A DNA stretch of 40,124 nt from Deltaproteobacteria bacterium (GTDB taxonomy: Bacteria; Myxococcota; Myxococcia; Myxococcales; SZAS-1): the NCBI GenBank assembly GCA_018266075.1, contig JAFEBB010000067.1, forward strand, positions 1 through 40,124. Direction: 5' to 3'. The notes under the pieces are model-generated. The model was not told the origin of the DNA. It saw nothing but the letters and a program-made list of their open reading frames with translations, and made no database searches. Made by a program: the position numbers and the translations under genes. Positions 1-8,483 of this stretch are shown here, piece by piece. The stretch's first letter is position 1. Each line of letters opens with the position of its first letter.

Positions 1-187
1 GGGGATAGGACGGACAAGTGCCTTTCGGACGTCCGAGAAGGTTGATCATGTTGAATCCCGCCTTCGGCGCCCTGCCTTTCTCTACCGCTCGACGGTAGGG
101 TGGCGAGAGATCGAGAGCCGGGCTTCTAGACGGACCTCGCGATGCTTCGTGGTCGTGCGCTGGTGTCCGCGCGACGGAGGTGACCCG

Positions 188-955
188 GTGGGCGACCGAT
201 CAACCTACGCCCAAGTGCTCCACGACGGCTTCGAGAAGCACGTCCTGCCCATGCTCGCGCCCCTCGGCTTCGAGCGTGCGGAGCTCGCTCCTGATGCGCG
301 CGCGGTCGGCTGGACCGTGCGCATCGCGCGCTGCAGCCTCCCCTCAGGTCAGCGCGTCGAGCTCGAGCTCAGCAAGCCACCGGGCTCGCCGGACCTGCGT
401 CTCATCGTCAACGGCGGGGGCGTAGAGCTGAAGTCGTCGCAGGCCGACCCCGCTGTGCCGCGCGCGCTGAGCCTGGCCTCGGCGCTGAACCAGTTCCGCG
501 GCCTGGGCGAGAGCCGCGAGGGCGAGCAGCACCTGTCCTCACGCATGGACACCGTCCTGCGCTTCCTCGCTGCGGAGCTCGCCAACACCGCCGATCAGCT
601 CGCGGCGATCGCGCCGGAGCTCGGCCCGCGCATTGCCGAGGCTCGACAGACGAAGGCCTGGCGCGAAGCACCCGCCGTGGCGCGGGAGCTCTGGGCGAAG
701 CGGGCGATGCGCTCCGAGGTCGAGGACCGGCCGGTTTCCGGGAAGCTCGTGTACGTCGGTGCGAGCGTTGCCATCGTCGAAGCGGAGGGAGTTCGGCATA
801 CGTTTCGCTTCGACACCTCGCGCGTCGATCGCTCGGCGTCCGTGACGCTCGCAGACTGGTTCACCACGCCGGCGAAGACCCAGCAGCCGATGCGTTTGAC
901 GATTGGAGCGCTCTCACTGCGCTTCGACCAGCGCGGGAACCTCGTCGAGGGATGA
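188..955 (+). CDS. Conserved hypothetical protein (255 aa)
   Basis: I do not recognise the family. The GTG at 188 is preferred because a GGAGG box at 176-180 lies seven bases before it; an in-frame GTG at 149 has no such box. The product is soluble-looking, with no signal peptide or membrane segment. Residues 1-35 (YAQVLHDGFEKHVLPMLAP and following) resemble the opening of small cytosolic proteins in which a helix precedes 'LGFER', followed by a beta-rich stretch (to about 85), a long helical middle (105-180) and a C-terminal beta-rich portion. G+C-rich third positions match the core genome. It converges on the sigma-54 activator gene with about 260 bases between them. Function unknown. Confidence 0.7.
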   Translation: MGDRSTYAQVLHDGFEKHVLPMLAPLGFERAELAPDARAVGWTVRIARCSLPSGQRVELELSKPPGSPDLRLIVNGGGVELKSSQADPAVPRALSLASALNQFRGLGESREGEQHLSSRMDTVLRFLAAELANTADQLAAIAPELGPRIAEARQTKAWREAPAVARELWAKRAMRSEVEDRPVSGKLVYVGASVAIVEAEGVRHTFRFDTSRVDRSASVTLADWFTTPAKTQQPMRLTIGALSLRFDQRGNLVEG

Positions 956-1214
956 TGGCCTGCTCAGCTGGGACGCTTCGGCCGCGTCGGCATGGCCACG
1001 GCCTGCCGCGCGCGCGGTCGCGGCCGGAGCAATCCATCGTCGCGCTCGAGGTGCTCTGCGCCCGGTGAGAGGTACGACGCCGAACGGCTCGTGCGCGAGG
1101 CCCGCGTGCTCGCTCGCGCGATACGTTCCGAATGACATGACAAGGGGCACCTGCCGCGCTGAAAGAGGCGGCTCTTCACGTCGCCAGTCCAGCCGGAACC
1201 TGGCCGCTCAGCGC

Positions 1215-2603
1215 TCAGTCCTCACCGTCACCGTCCATCTTGTCTTGGAAGTACTTCTGCACCGTGCCCTTGCTGATCTCCAGCTCGTCGATGGCAAGGA
1301 CCTGCTTGCCTCCATTGCGCGCGATCGACTTCTTCACGGCCTCCGCCTTGATCTCGAACATCTTCTTCCCGGGCAGGTAGATGTAGTTGGGATCGTCGGC
1401 GGCGATGGTGGGCTTGGCGGGCTTGGACTCGGTGCCGAGCTCCAGCACCTCGGGCTCCACCACCTGGACCTCCGGGTGGAGCACCAGGGTGCGCTGGACC
1501 AGGTTGCGAATGCCTCGGATGTTGTGCGGATGGGGCAGACCCTTGATCACCGCCAGCGCGTGCTTGCTCCACTTCACGCCGCGCCCGTCGTCGTACTTGC
1601 GAGAGAAGTGCTCGACCAGCGCGGGGATGTCGTCCAGGCGCTCGGCCAGCGGCGGGAGGCGGATGGTGACCACGTCGAGGCGGCCAAGGAGGTCGTGGCG
1701 GAACTGGCCCTGCCGCACCCGATCGCCGAGGTGCTGGTGCGAGGCGGCGATCACCCGGACGTCCACCTCGATGTCCTTGTGGCCTCCGACCCGGCAGAAC
1801 TTGCCCGTCTCCAGCACCCTCAGGAGCTCGCTCTGCGCCCGCGGACCGAGCTCGGCGACCTCGTCGAGGAACAGGGTGGAGCCGTCGGCGATGTCGAAGA
1901 TGCCCTCCTGTTCCCGGTCGGCGCCCGTGAACGCCCCCTTCACGTGGCCGAAGAGCGCGCTCCGCACCAGCTCGCCCTCGTAGTCGGAGCAGTTCACGCT
2001 CTTCATCTCCCGCTTGTTGCGCGGGGAGAGCGCGTGGATCGCCTTCGCCACCAGCTCCTTGCCGGCGCCGCTCTCGCCGTGGAGGATCACCGTGGCGTCG
2101 CGAGGGCCCACGCGCTCGATGAGCTTCTCCACGCCCTTGATGGCCTGGGACTCGCCGATGAGGCCGTGGAACCCTTTGCGCGCCTCGTCGGCGCTGGGCA
2201 CGAGCTCCATCCAGACTTCGATGTTGCCGATGCGGTAGCCGCGCCCGGGGAGCCAGCCGTCGACGCCGCGGGCGAGCTGGCCGGTGTCGATGCCGAAGGC
2301 GTCGAGCTCCCAGACGCCGTTGGTGGAGACGTCCTCGAAGCACCAGCGGCCGTTGCGGAGGAAGAGCCGAAGGTGGATGCGGGAGACGCCGCCCACCTGC
2401 GGCACCCGGATGGTCGCGGCGCCCCAGCCGATGGTGGCCTCGTCGCCGGTGAGCTCGTAGTACCAGACGTTCTTGTGGACGAAGCGCAGCCGATAGCGCA
2501 TCGGCTGGGCGCGCTCGCGCGGGATGACGTTGGTGCGGGGCAGGTTGCCGACCAGAGGCGGGAGCTCGGGCGGCTGGTTGGGACCTTGCGACTTGCGGGA
2601 CAT
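1215..2603 (-). CDS. Sigma-54-dependent activator with N-terminal FHA domain
   Basis: This 462-residue protein is a bacterial enhancer-binding protein that would remodel RNA polymerase-sigma54 by ATP hydrolysis. Residues about 50-115 form an FHA phosphothreonine-binding domain (IGWG, then SRIHLRLFL and a STNGVW turn). The AAA+ domain follows: Walker A GESGAGKE at 176-183, the sigma-54 contact loop GAFTGA at 223-228, Walker B TLFLDE at 243-248 and the conserved RLPPLAERLDDIPAL stretch at about 315-329. The last 40 residues (SKGTVQKYFQDK) are a short helix-turn-helix-like tail rather than a clear Fis-type domain. FHA in place of a receiver domain implies control by Ser/Thr kinases, which is typical of Myxococcota. 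The sensor-II region reads HNIRGIRN instead of the usual GNVRELRN. The gene stands alone; a GAGG box precedes the ATG. Confidence 0.95.
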   Translation of the reverse strand: MSRKSQGPNQPPELPPLVGNLPRTNVIPRERAQPMRYRLRFVHKNVWYYELTGDEATIGWGAATIRVPQVGGVSRIHLRLFLRNGRWCFEDVSTNGVWELDAFGIDTGQLARGVDGWLPGRGYRIGNIEVWMELVPSADEARKGFHGLIGESQAIKGVEKLIERVGPRDATVILHGESGAGKELVAKAIHALSPRNKREMKSVNCSDYEGELVRSALFGHVKGAFTGADREQEGIFDIADGSTLFLDEVAELGPRAQSELLRVLETGKFCRVGGHKDIEVDVRVIAASHQHLGDRVRQGQFRHDLLGRLDVVTIRLPPLAERLDDIPALVEHFSRKYDDGRGVKWSKHALAVIKGLPHPHNIRGIRNLVQRTLVLHPEVQVVEPEVLELGTESKPAKPTIAADDPNYIYLPGKKMFEIKAEAVKKSIARNGGKQVLAIDELEISKGTVQKYFQDKMDGDGED

Positions 2604-3103
2604 GGCGACCTCGGGGTTTGGGGTTTGGCCCGGGAGATCGCGGATGATGGGCGCCCCCCGGAGCCCGGTTCACAGAGAGTACGAGCGGTTCGTGGGTCAC
2701 GGATTAGAATTGATGGGGCAGGTGGACCCAGAGAATCCCTGGTCGCGGATTTCCTGCGGTACCAACAAGAACCATGGCGGTGGACACAGGTGCAGCACCC
2801 GTCACCTGGGGTGAAGGCGCGGGTCCAGCTAGCGGCTAGAGCAGAATGGGAGGTTCCACACGAATCCATCGGTGTCAGGGCTGCCAACTATCCTCCGTCC
2901 ACAACGCTCGATTGCGCGGACCCACGTGAGGACCAAATGCAGAACGGAGAGCGCGAGTCGGAGTTCCGACCGCAGCTTGCTCAGGTGGTAGAGGCGCAAT
3001 CTGATCCAATCCGTCTGAACCGCTAGCGGGGATGCAGAGAGGATTCACTGCGCAAGATCAAGCGCAGGCTGATAGCGGTACATGGACGAACTCCGGAGGG
3101 CGC
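2604..3103. other. 500-base intergenic region before the defence island
   Basis: It lies between the divergent sigma-54 activator and AbiTii genes. I see no convincing ORF, tRNA, direct repeat or insertion-sequence end. Base composition shifts from GC-rich on the left to more mixed from about 2700 onward, so the left edge of the acquired island probably lies here. It must contain both promoters, but I could not pick out a clear -35/-10 pair. Confidence 0.5.
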
Positions 3104-4168
3104 ATGCGCGAGGCAAAAGAGGCACGACGCGAGGTGATCCTGTCGATCGTCACGGAGCTCGTCGACGCTCTCGAAACGGCGAACCTTCCAATCGAGAAGT
3201 CGCTTATGAAGGCGATGCGACTTGCCCGAGTGATGCGTGACCCCGACGCACAGACCTGGATTCAGCACGAGATTCAGGGATATCCAAAGCAGGACAAGCT
3301 GATGTCTCAGAAGCTTGGTAATTGCGCCAAGTACGCGCTGCGCTTCTATGCAAACGGTGAACTCGATCCAGCGAGCCTTCCCCAAATTGAGGCTGATGTT
3401 CACGCCACCAAAGTCGTAATGGAAAAGATCCAGGTGCCTGCGCCGCGTGAGAGCGTCGCAAACTTTCTTGAGTCTCGAGCCACAAACGACGTGATCGACC
3501 ATGCGATGACTGCATTGACTAATGCGCGTACGGCTCACACCAATGCTGTTCACCGTTTCCACCGACTGGTCGGATCACTGCATCAGTGGGCGAGCGACGT
3601 CCTGATTTCATTGGAATTTGATGGCGTGACAGAGACAATGTTTGAGGAGTCGCGCCGCCAAGTCGAAGAATTCGTGCGCATCGCTTGCCCAAAGGCGGCT
3701 CATCAGTTGGTAGCTGCAGAGGAGCGGCTCGCGAACGGGGACCCCGAGTCGCTCTCAGCTGCGCTCACTTCATGCAGACGATTGTTCATGAGCGTGGCCG
3801 ATGCTGTGTTTCCGGCTACCGACCAACCCTACGTTGATGGGTCCGGAAAGAAGCGGAAGGTCGATGAGGGATCGTACAAGAATCGGCTGCTTGCATTCTT
3901 CGAGGGCGCGACGAAGAGTGACTCAACTAAAGCAATGTTGAGCGCTCAGCTCGAACAAACTGCTGCACGAGTCGATGCGGCCTATGACCTGTCCTGTAAG
4001 GGCGTTCACGCGGACGTCGACTCCTCAGAGGCGCGGCTTGCCATGATGGAGACGTACTTGCTGATAGCCGAAGTCGCTCGGCTCGCGCGGCAACAAGGCG
4101 CTCTCGCGAACCGTAGCGACGTCGGTCCCACGAATCCCTCTGGCCCCTCGTCGAAGCCCGCCGCATAG
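3104..4168 (+). CDS. AbiTii-domain protein, putative abortive-infection factor
   Basis: The ATG at 3104 is chosen because GGAGGG at 3095-3100 sits just before it; the product is 354 residues. Residues about 30-61 match the AbiTii family of predicted abortive-infection proteins: SLMKAMRLARVMRDPDAQTW then a HEIQGYP turn. The middle is helical. The C-terminal third has a KGVHADV motif at 299-305 followed by a helix (SEARLAMMETYLLIAEVARL), which I recall as common in these proteins; its R/K...H layout resembles a HEPN-like fold. No signal peptide or membrane segment is seen. The AbiTii name comes from comparative genomics; the activity is unknown. The gene is AT-richer than its surroundings (31 G/C in the 60 bases 3301-3360) and converges on the REase-like/RusA-like pair, which suggests a horizontally acquired defence island. 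Confidence 0.75.
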   Translation: MREAKEARREVILSIVTELVDALETANLPIEKSLMKAMRLARVMRDPDAQTWIQHEIQGYPKQDKLMSQKLGNCAKYALRFYANGELDPASLPQIEADVHATKVVMEKIQVPAPRESVANFLESRATNDVIDHAMTALTNARTAHTNAVHRFHRLVGSLHQWASDVLISLEFDGVTETMFEESRRQVEEFVRIACPKAAHQLVAAEERLANGDPESLSAALTSCRRLFMSVADAVFPATDQPYVDGSGKKRKVDEGSYKNRLLAFFEGATKSDSTKAMLSAQLEQTAARVDAAYDLSCKGVHADVDSSEARLAMMETYLLIAEVARLARQQGALANRSDVGPTNPSGPSSKPAA

Positions 4169-4293
4169 AGAATCGCGTATAGATCGGCCTAGAGGCGCCA
4201 ACACCAGGAATAGGGCAGAGCTCGCCGCGCAAGTTTCGGCGCCCTCTTTCGAGAATCCTGCCGGGCCAAGCTGCAGACAACCCAAAGGAGCAT

Positions 4294-5541
4294 CTAGTTA
4301 TTGATAATTAGCTTGAGAGGCCGCGTTGAGGTGGGGAGAGCCGCGATTTGACCAGCGGTGTCCAAGCGCCTCGCGCTAGCCTCCTCAGCTTCTTTGACTA
4401 GGAATCCGTTCGCATCTGCGGTCGCATCAAGCTGAAATTGCCGTGTGTAGTCAACGCCATCTGCGCGGATGCGAATGCGCACTCGCAACACCTGGCTCGG
4501 TAGTCTCCAGTCTGGATGTTGGAACTCGGGGTACGCGTAGCTGTTCGGCGTAAATCCCCAAGCGCCGCTTCCTTCAATTCTTATGGCTATTGCGAGAGTC
4601 TGAGCCTCTCGCCTTGCAAAGTCTTGAATTTCCCCCTGCGGGACTAGTGAGGGGTTGAGTAAAAGTACAAGTTTGCCGTCGCCCCCAAGAAAAGGTGAAG
4701 TTGGCTCAGGTGCCGAGGACCATCGTCCAGACATCTCTCGACCCTCAAAAAGAGTCCTGTCCTTGTCATCGAAAAATGAAACCAGTGCTCTCACTCTGGC
4801 GACGTAAGGGCCGTTGTTTAAGACAACGATGTGGGCAATTTGCATCTTTCCATCTGGGCTGCCAGCAGTATTTCCGGGTTCAAGTTCAATGGGTGTCCAA
4901 AGGGCCCGAGCCTGGCGCTGTTCGTTTCCCGGCGTTGACGTGTCTCGAACCAACATTTCGCCGATAGAGAGCGGATCGACGGGGAACTGAACCTTCTCGC
5001 TTCCCTGTGGCGCTAAGCCGTGTGTGGCCCTGTTTCTTTCTCCTGAGAGAATTCGAAGAGTCTCTTCCTCTTGTGGTGTCACCAAGCCTTTCGCGGCGAG
5101 TGCCTGAATGCTCGCGCCGAGACCTAGTTTTGGGAGGCTCGTTCTGTCGGTGTAGGCCAAAGCGAACCGCGCTGCTGCTTCTAGGGCTGACGCCGCTACC
5201 TGTACGAAAGCCCAATATGGCTCCCGGATGCGGTTCGCTTCCTCGAGTAGAGCCAGGATCCGTTCTCGGGAGAGAACCTCTAGATCCTCAGTTCCGGCGT
5301 CGTTGGTGACGACGATTGAGAATCGCCATCCTCTTCGGGCCGCAATTTCCGCGAGTCGCTTCAGAGGAGTCGCATCGCGGGCAGTTGCCGACCGAATAGC
5401 GATCAAGACTGTTTCTGTGCCTCTCCGAGCGATCAGGTCCGCCCGCAAGCCATCATCAAGGTCGGCGTCGCGCTCTATAGAGTAGCCTTCTTTCTCGTAT
5501 TTAGTTGCAAGCTCGGCCAATCGCCCCTGTTCACTCTTCAC
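4294..5541 (-). CDS. Fusion of degenerate REase-like domain, HEPN-like domain and beta-rich C-terminus
   Basis: 415 residues starting at a GTG that overlaps the stop of the RusA-like gene (GTGA); GGAGG precedes it at suitable spacing. Residues 1-100 look like an AHJR-type restriction-endonuclease-like fold: helix LAELATKYEKEGYSIERD, acidic GLRADLIARR (D35), then VLIAIRSA. The usual E-x-K of the PD-(D/E)xK site falls on A48-I49-R50, so nuclease activity is probably lost or altered. Residues about 100-180 are helical and end in GERNRATHGL, an R169-x4-H174 motif like that of HEPN ribonucleases. Residues about 190-415 are beta-rich (Ig-like by eye) and not recognised. I infer a sensor/effector pairing, possibly RNase-type toxicity. 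The A/T-rich composition matches its two island neighbours. Confidence 0.7.
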   Translation of the reverse strand: MKSEQGRLAELATKYEKEGYSIERDADLDDGLRADLIARRGTETVLIAIRSATARDATPLKRLAEIAARRGWRFSIVVTNDAGTEDLEVLSRERILALLEEANRIREPYWAFVQVAASALEAAARFALAYTDRTSLPKLGLGASIQALAAKGLVTPQEEETLRILSGERNRATHGLAPQGSEKVQFPVDPLSIGEMLVRDTSTPGNEQRQARALWTPIELEPGNTAGSPDGKMQIAHIVVLNNGPYVARVRALVSFFDDKDRTLFEGREMSGRWSSAPEPTSPFLGGDGKLVLLLNPSLVPQGEIQDFARREAQTLAIAIRIEGSGAWGFTPNSYAYPEFQHPDWRLPSQVLRVRIRIRADGVDYTRQFQLDATADANGFLVKEAEEASARRLDTAGQIAALPTSTRPLKLIINN

Positions 5542-6218
5542 GGGAGGACCTCCGGACTAAACTCTGAAGTCACAAAGATGTATACGAATTCAGCCGGACC
5601 ATCGCCAGAGAGCGCCATGTCCAGGGCGTCTGCAAGACGCTCAGTGGCTCGTTCGATCCTGGCAATATCGTTCTTTTTCCATTCAATGCGGCGCAGGTGG
5701 ATGTCCTTTACTTGGTTGTCATTGAACAGGACCTTTCGACTGTCACAAAGAGCGTCGAGAATGGGCTTGGCGATGTTGTCGAGGTCGCCATCCGTGTCAC
5801 CCCAATCCTCGCAAAGATGAACAATTCGAATCGATAGATCCACAAATTGAATGGATTCCGTTTCCGAATCTATGTCTCGCTTTGCAGCCTCGATGACCTG
5901 CTTCTTCCAGGCGTCGCGACCTCTTGGGGCCGCCTGGAGGGACCGGGGAGTTCCCACCACTATTATCTCTCTAGTCTCAGGTGGGGGCGAGGATGGAGCC
6001 CGAACGACTGACGGGGTGGGTGGTACGGCTGGGGATGGTTCTCCCTGTGTCTTGGCTAGAGCGATCGGTGATGGGTGAGGTTCCGCAGCTACGGAGGAAG
6101 GCGCGGAAGCCGACTTGGGCTCAGTAGGGCTTGGGTTCTGGGCCGATCCGACGATGCCCGAAAAAGTGCCGGCTGCGATTTCGATGACGCGCATCAAGAA
6201 AGCCCAGACACGTGTCAC
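5538..6218 (-). CDS. RusA-family Holliday-junction-resolvase-like protein with N-terminal extension
   Basis: The GTG at 6218 is preferred over the TTG at 6230 because GGGAG lies five bases before it, giving 226 residues. The C-terminal half (about 85-205) is RusA-like: the opening GTPRSLQAAPRGRDAWKKQV is typical of the fold, and the catalytic cluster is present as D145-L-D147-N with K151, plus D167 in LFNDNQVKDIHLRR. RusA enzymes are dimeric, metal-dependent nucleases cleaving four-way DNA junctions. The first 25 residues are hydrophobic with a few charges (possible membrane or amphipathic anchor), followed by a Pro/Ser/Ala-rich linker to about residue 80, both unusual for RusA. The four-base overlap with the next gene implies coupled translation. 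RusA is usually phage-borne, but no other phage gene is seen here. Confidence 0.75.
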   Translation of the reverse strand: MTRVWAFLMRVIEIAAGTFSGIVGSAQNPSPTEPKSASAPSSVAAEPHPSPIALAKTQGEPSPAVPPTPSVVRAPSSPPPETREIIVVGTPRSLQAAPRGRDAWKKQVIEAAKRDIDSETESIQFVDLSIRIVHLCEDWGDTDGDLDNIAKPILDALCDSRKVLFNDNQVKDIHLRRIEWKKNDIARIERATERLADALDMALSGDGPAEFVYIFVTSEFSPEVLP

Positions 6219-6405
6219 GACGGCTCCCAACGAGAATCGCAGACGCAGCTGTTCCCGAACCGAGAACTGCTGCCAAATGACTGTAGCTTACTCGGCGTTG
6301 GCGGGTTCATGCGGTAGAAGCTCGTCCACGACGTGACCTTGGCCACGAACGGGTGGAACGCCCCCGCGCCCGCTACCGCGCGCACGATCGTGCGATGCTT
6401 CCCGA

Positions 6406-7818
6406 ATGCGCACACGACTCGCGATCGGGCTCGGACTGGCGATGTTGTTCGGCTGCGGTTCGAATTCCGCATCGACCTCCGCGTCGTCGACATCTTCGGG
6501 CTCCGGAACGAGCTCCCTCGGCGCAAGCGGCGCCTCGACCGGAACCACCGGGACGCACGGCAGCTCGACCTCCACCTCCGGCACGTCGTCGACATCTTCG
6601 GGCTCCGGAACGGGCTCCATCGGCGCGAGCAGCTCCTCCACCGGGACCACCGGGACGCACGGCAGCTCGACCTCCACCTCCGGCACGTCGTCGACCACTT
6701 CGGGCTCGACGTCTTCGGGAACGTCCTCGTCGACGTCGGGCACTTCATCGACCTCGGGCACCAGCGGCAGCAACCTCTGGGTGACCGGCTACTACGTCGG
6801 CTGGGAAGCGCAGACCTACCCGGTGAACGTGGTCGACTTCGCGGCGATGAGCCACGTGGTGATCGGCCCGGTCATCCCGCAGGCCGACGGCTCGCTCGAC
6901 ACCACCTTCAGCATCGACGCCACCAGCGGTCCGCAGTGGGCCAGCTCCGCCAGCACCGCGGCCCACGCCGCCGGCGACCACGTGCTGCTCTGGGTGGGCG
7001 GCGCCGATTCGGCGTCGGGCTTCGAAGGCGCCACCTCGAGCGCCAACCTGAGCGCCTTCGTGAACGCGCTGCTCGCGGCGATGCAGACCACCGGCGCCGA
7101 GGGCGTGGACCTCGACTGGGAGCCCATCCCGACCAGCGACGAGGCGTCGTTCCTCGCGTTGCTGCAAGCCCTCCGCGCCGCCGCGCCCAACGCGATCCTC
7201 ACCATGCCGGTGGGCGCGCTGAACATGAACATCGACACGGTCGACGGCTTCTACGTGAGCGCGTCGGGCATCGTCGATCAGATGAACATCATGAGCTACG
7301 GCGTGGCCGGCGCGTGGTCGGGCTGGGAGAGCTGGCACTCCTCGCCGCTCTCCGGCGAGTCGCCGAGCACCCCGGTCAGCATCGACACCTCGGTGACCGC
7401 GTACGAGAACGCCGGCGTGCCCGCGTCCAAGCTCGGCATCGGCGTCGGGTTCTACGGGCTCTGCTACACGCCGCCGGTCACCGGTCCCAAGCAGGCGCTG
7501 AACGGCTCGAGCATCCCCGCGTCGGACGGCACCATGAGCTACACGAACATTATGGAGAGCTACTACGACGCCTCGGCTGCCCAGTGGGATGACGTGGCGC
7601 AGGTTCCGTACTTGAGCTTCGCGTCGGCCACCGGCCCGGCGGGGTGCTCGTACATCTCCTACGACGACGCGCAATCGATCGCCGCCAAGGCGAGCTACGT
7701 GAAGTCATCGGGGCTCGGCGGGGTCATCGTCTGGGAGATCGCCGAGGGCTACTTGCCCAACGCCGCGTCAGGGGGCCGCGACCCGCTGATGGAGGCGATG
7801 CGCACCGGCTTCCGTTGA
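6406..7818 (+). CDS. Stalked lipoprotein with GH18 (chitinase-like) catalytic domain
   Basis: 470 residues. MRTRLAIGLGLAMLFGCG is a lipoprotein signal with the lipid-anchored Cys at about 17. Residues about 20-122 are a Ser/Thr/Gly linker containing two copies of a 34-residue unit. The remainder is a glycoside hydrolase family 18 barrel: WVTGYYVGW strand, GVDLDWEP with D235, D237 and catalytic E239, the MNIMSYG strand and a final GLGGVIVWEIAEGY strand. GH18 enzymes cleave chitin or peptidoglycan-like GlcNAc polymers by substrate-assisted catalysis; the second-shell DxDxE residues are intact, so activity is plausible. The enzyme would sit on the outer surface of the cell. No clear ribosome-binding site precedes the ATG. 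The gene's 3' end is duplicated downstream several times. Confidence 0.88.
   Translation: MRTRLAIGLGLAMLFGCGSNSASTSASSTSSGSGTSSLGASGASTGTTGTHGSSTSTSGTSSTSSGSGTGSIGASSSSTGTTGTHGSSTSTSGTSSTTSGSTSSGTSSSTSGTSSTSGTSGSNLWVTGYYVGWEAQTYPVNVVDFAAMSHVVIGPVIPQADGSLDTTFSIDATSGPQWASSASTAAHAAGDHVLLWVGGADSASGFEGATSSANLSAFVNALLAAMQTTGAEGVDLDWEPIPTSDEASFLALLQALRAAAPNAILTMPVGALNMNIDTVDGFYVSASGIVDQMNIMSYGVAGAWSGWESWHSSPLSGESPSTPVSIDTSVTAYENAGVPASKLGIGVGFYGLCYTPPVTGPKQALNGSSIPASDGTMSYTNIMESYYDASAAQWDDVAQVPYLSFASATGPAGCSYISYDDAQSIAAKASYVKSSGLGGVIVWEIAEGYLPNAASGGRDPLMEAMRTGFR
6482..6685 (+). repeat. Two tandem 102-bp units in the GH18 linker
   Basis: The sequence beginning CGTCGTCGACATCTTCGGGC at 6482 recurs at 6584 and begins a third time at 6686, giving two 102-bp (34-codon) units in frame. 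They encode the GTTGTHGSSTSTSGTS portion of the stalk. Such in-frame repeats let the linker change length by slippage or recombination. Confidence 0.85.
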
Positions 7819-7857
7819 GGGCGCGTCGGCACGATCAGCCGCTCGGCAGGCTGCACA

Positions 7858-8064
7858 CTAGAGATAGGCCGCCTGGCCGGTCGCTTCGTCGACGTGTACG
7901 ACCATCGGTCCATCGAGGATGTGGCCCTGTTTATCTCTTCGCTCGAACACAACAGCCCAATAACCGGGCCTTCGACGGGCGCCAAGCATCCTAAGCGGCC
8001 AGCTCGGGTCTGCATCTTTGGCCACGAATCGCTCGGCGATTTCACACGCCTCGCTTTCGGTCAT
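7858..8064 (-). CDS. Small conserved hypothetical protein (68 aa), possibly immunity-like
   Basis: The ATG at 8064 is chosen because GGAGG followed by four bases lies just before it. The product is MTESEACEIAERFVAK... followed by GYWAVVFERRDKQGHILDGPMVVHVDEATGQAAYL (split here only for description). The pattern of an N-terminal helix, a WxVxF strand, then DGPxxVxVDxxTG resembles small single-domain proteins such as Imm35/YrhB-type immunity or PepSY-like modules; I cannot assign one. It lies on the opposite strand between the complete GH18 gene and its truncated copy. Confidence 0.6.
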   Translation of the reverse strand: MTESEACEIAERFVAKDADPSWPLRMLGARRRPGYWAVVFERRDKQGHILDGPMVVHVDEATGQAAYL

Positions 8065-8120
8065 CGGTCCTCCGCCGGTCGCGCGCACGCTTCGAGGATA
8101 GTCGACGTCTGCCAGCTGCG

Positions 8121-8417
8121 TCGGACGGCACCATGAGCTACACGAACATCATGGAGAGCTACTACGACGCCTCGGCTGCCCAGTGGGATGACGTCGCGCA
8201 GGTTCCGTACTTGAGCTTCGCGTCGGCCACCGGCCCGGCCGGCTGCTCGTACATCTCCTACGACGACGAGCAATCGATCGCCGCCAAGGCGACCTACGTG
8301 AAGTCATCGGGGCTCGGCGGCGTCATCGTCTGGGAGATCGCCGAGGGCTACTTGCCCAACGCTGCCTCAGGGGCTCGTGACCCGCTGATGGAGGCGATGC
8401 GCACCAACTTCCGGTGA
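8121..8417 (+). pseudogene. Truncated copy of the GH18 gene 3' end
   Basis: About 297 bases nearly identical to 7522-7818, encoding only the last ~95 residues of the GH18 domain (from SDGTMSYTNIMESYYD to MRTNFR). The catalytic DxDxE part and the signal are missing, so this cannot be an active enzyme. An in-frame ATG at 8133 exists only because it is an internal Met of the parent. Differences such as DDEQ for DDAQ and TNFR for TGFR are a handful, so the duplication is recent or is homogenised by gene conversion. Confidence 0.88.
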
Positions 8418-8483
8418 GGACACGATGTCGACGACGGGGCCGAAGTAGGTGGTTTGCCAATCGGGACTGGAGACCTGCCGCAG

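Noticed and set aside
82-98. CTACCG/CGGTAG hairpin near the window start
   Set aside because: Six base pairs are within chance in GC-rich DNA and no upstream gene is visible to terminate.
903-3026. 707-codon plus-strand frame across the sigma-54 activator
   Set aside because: No domain, start signal or codon pattern supports it; it is antisense to a confident gene.
5538-6218. Prophage remnant suggested by the RusA-like gene
   Set aside because: No terminase, capsid, integrase or lysis gene is near, and the N-terminal extension is unlike phage RusA.
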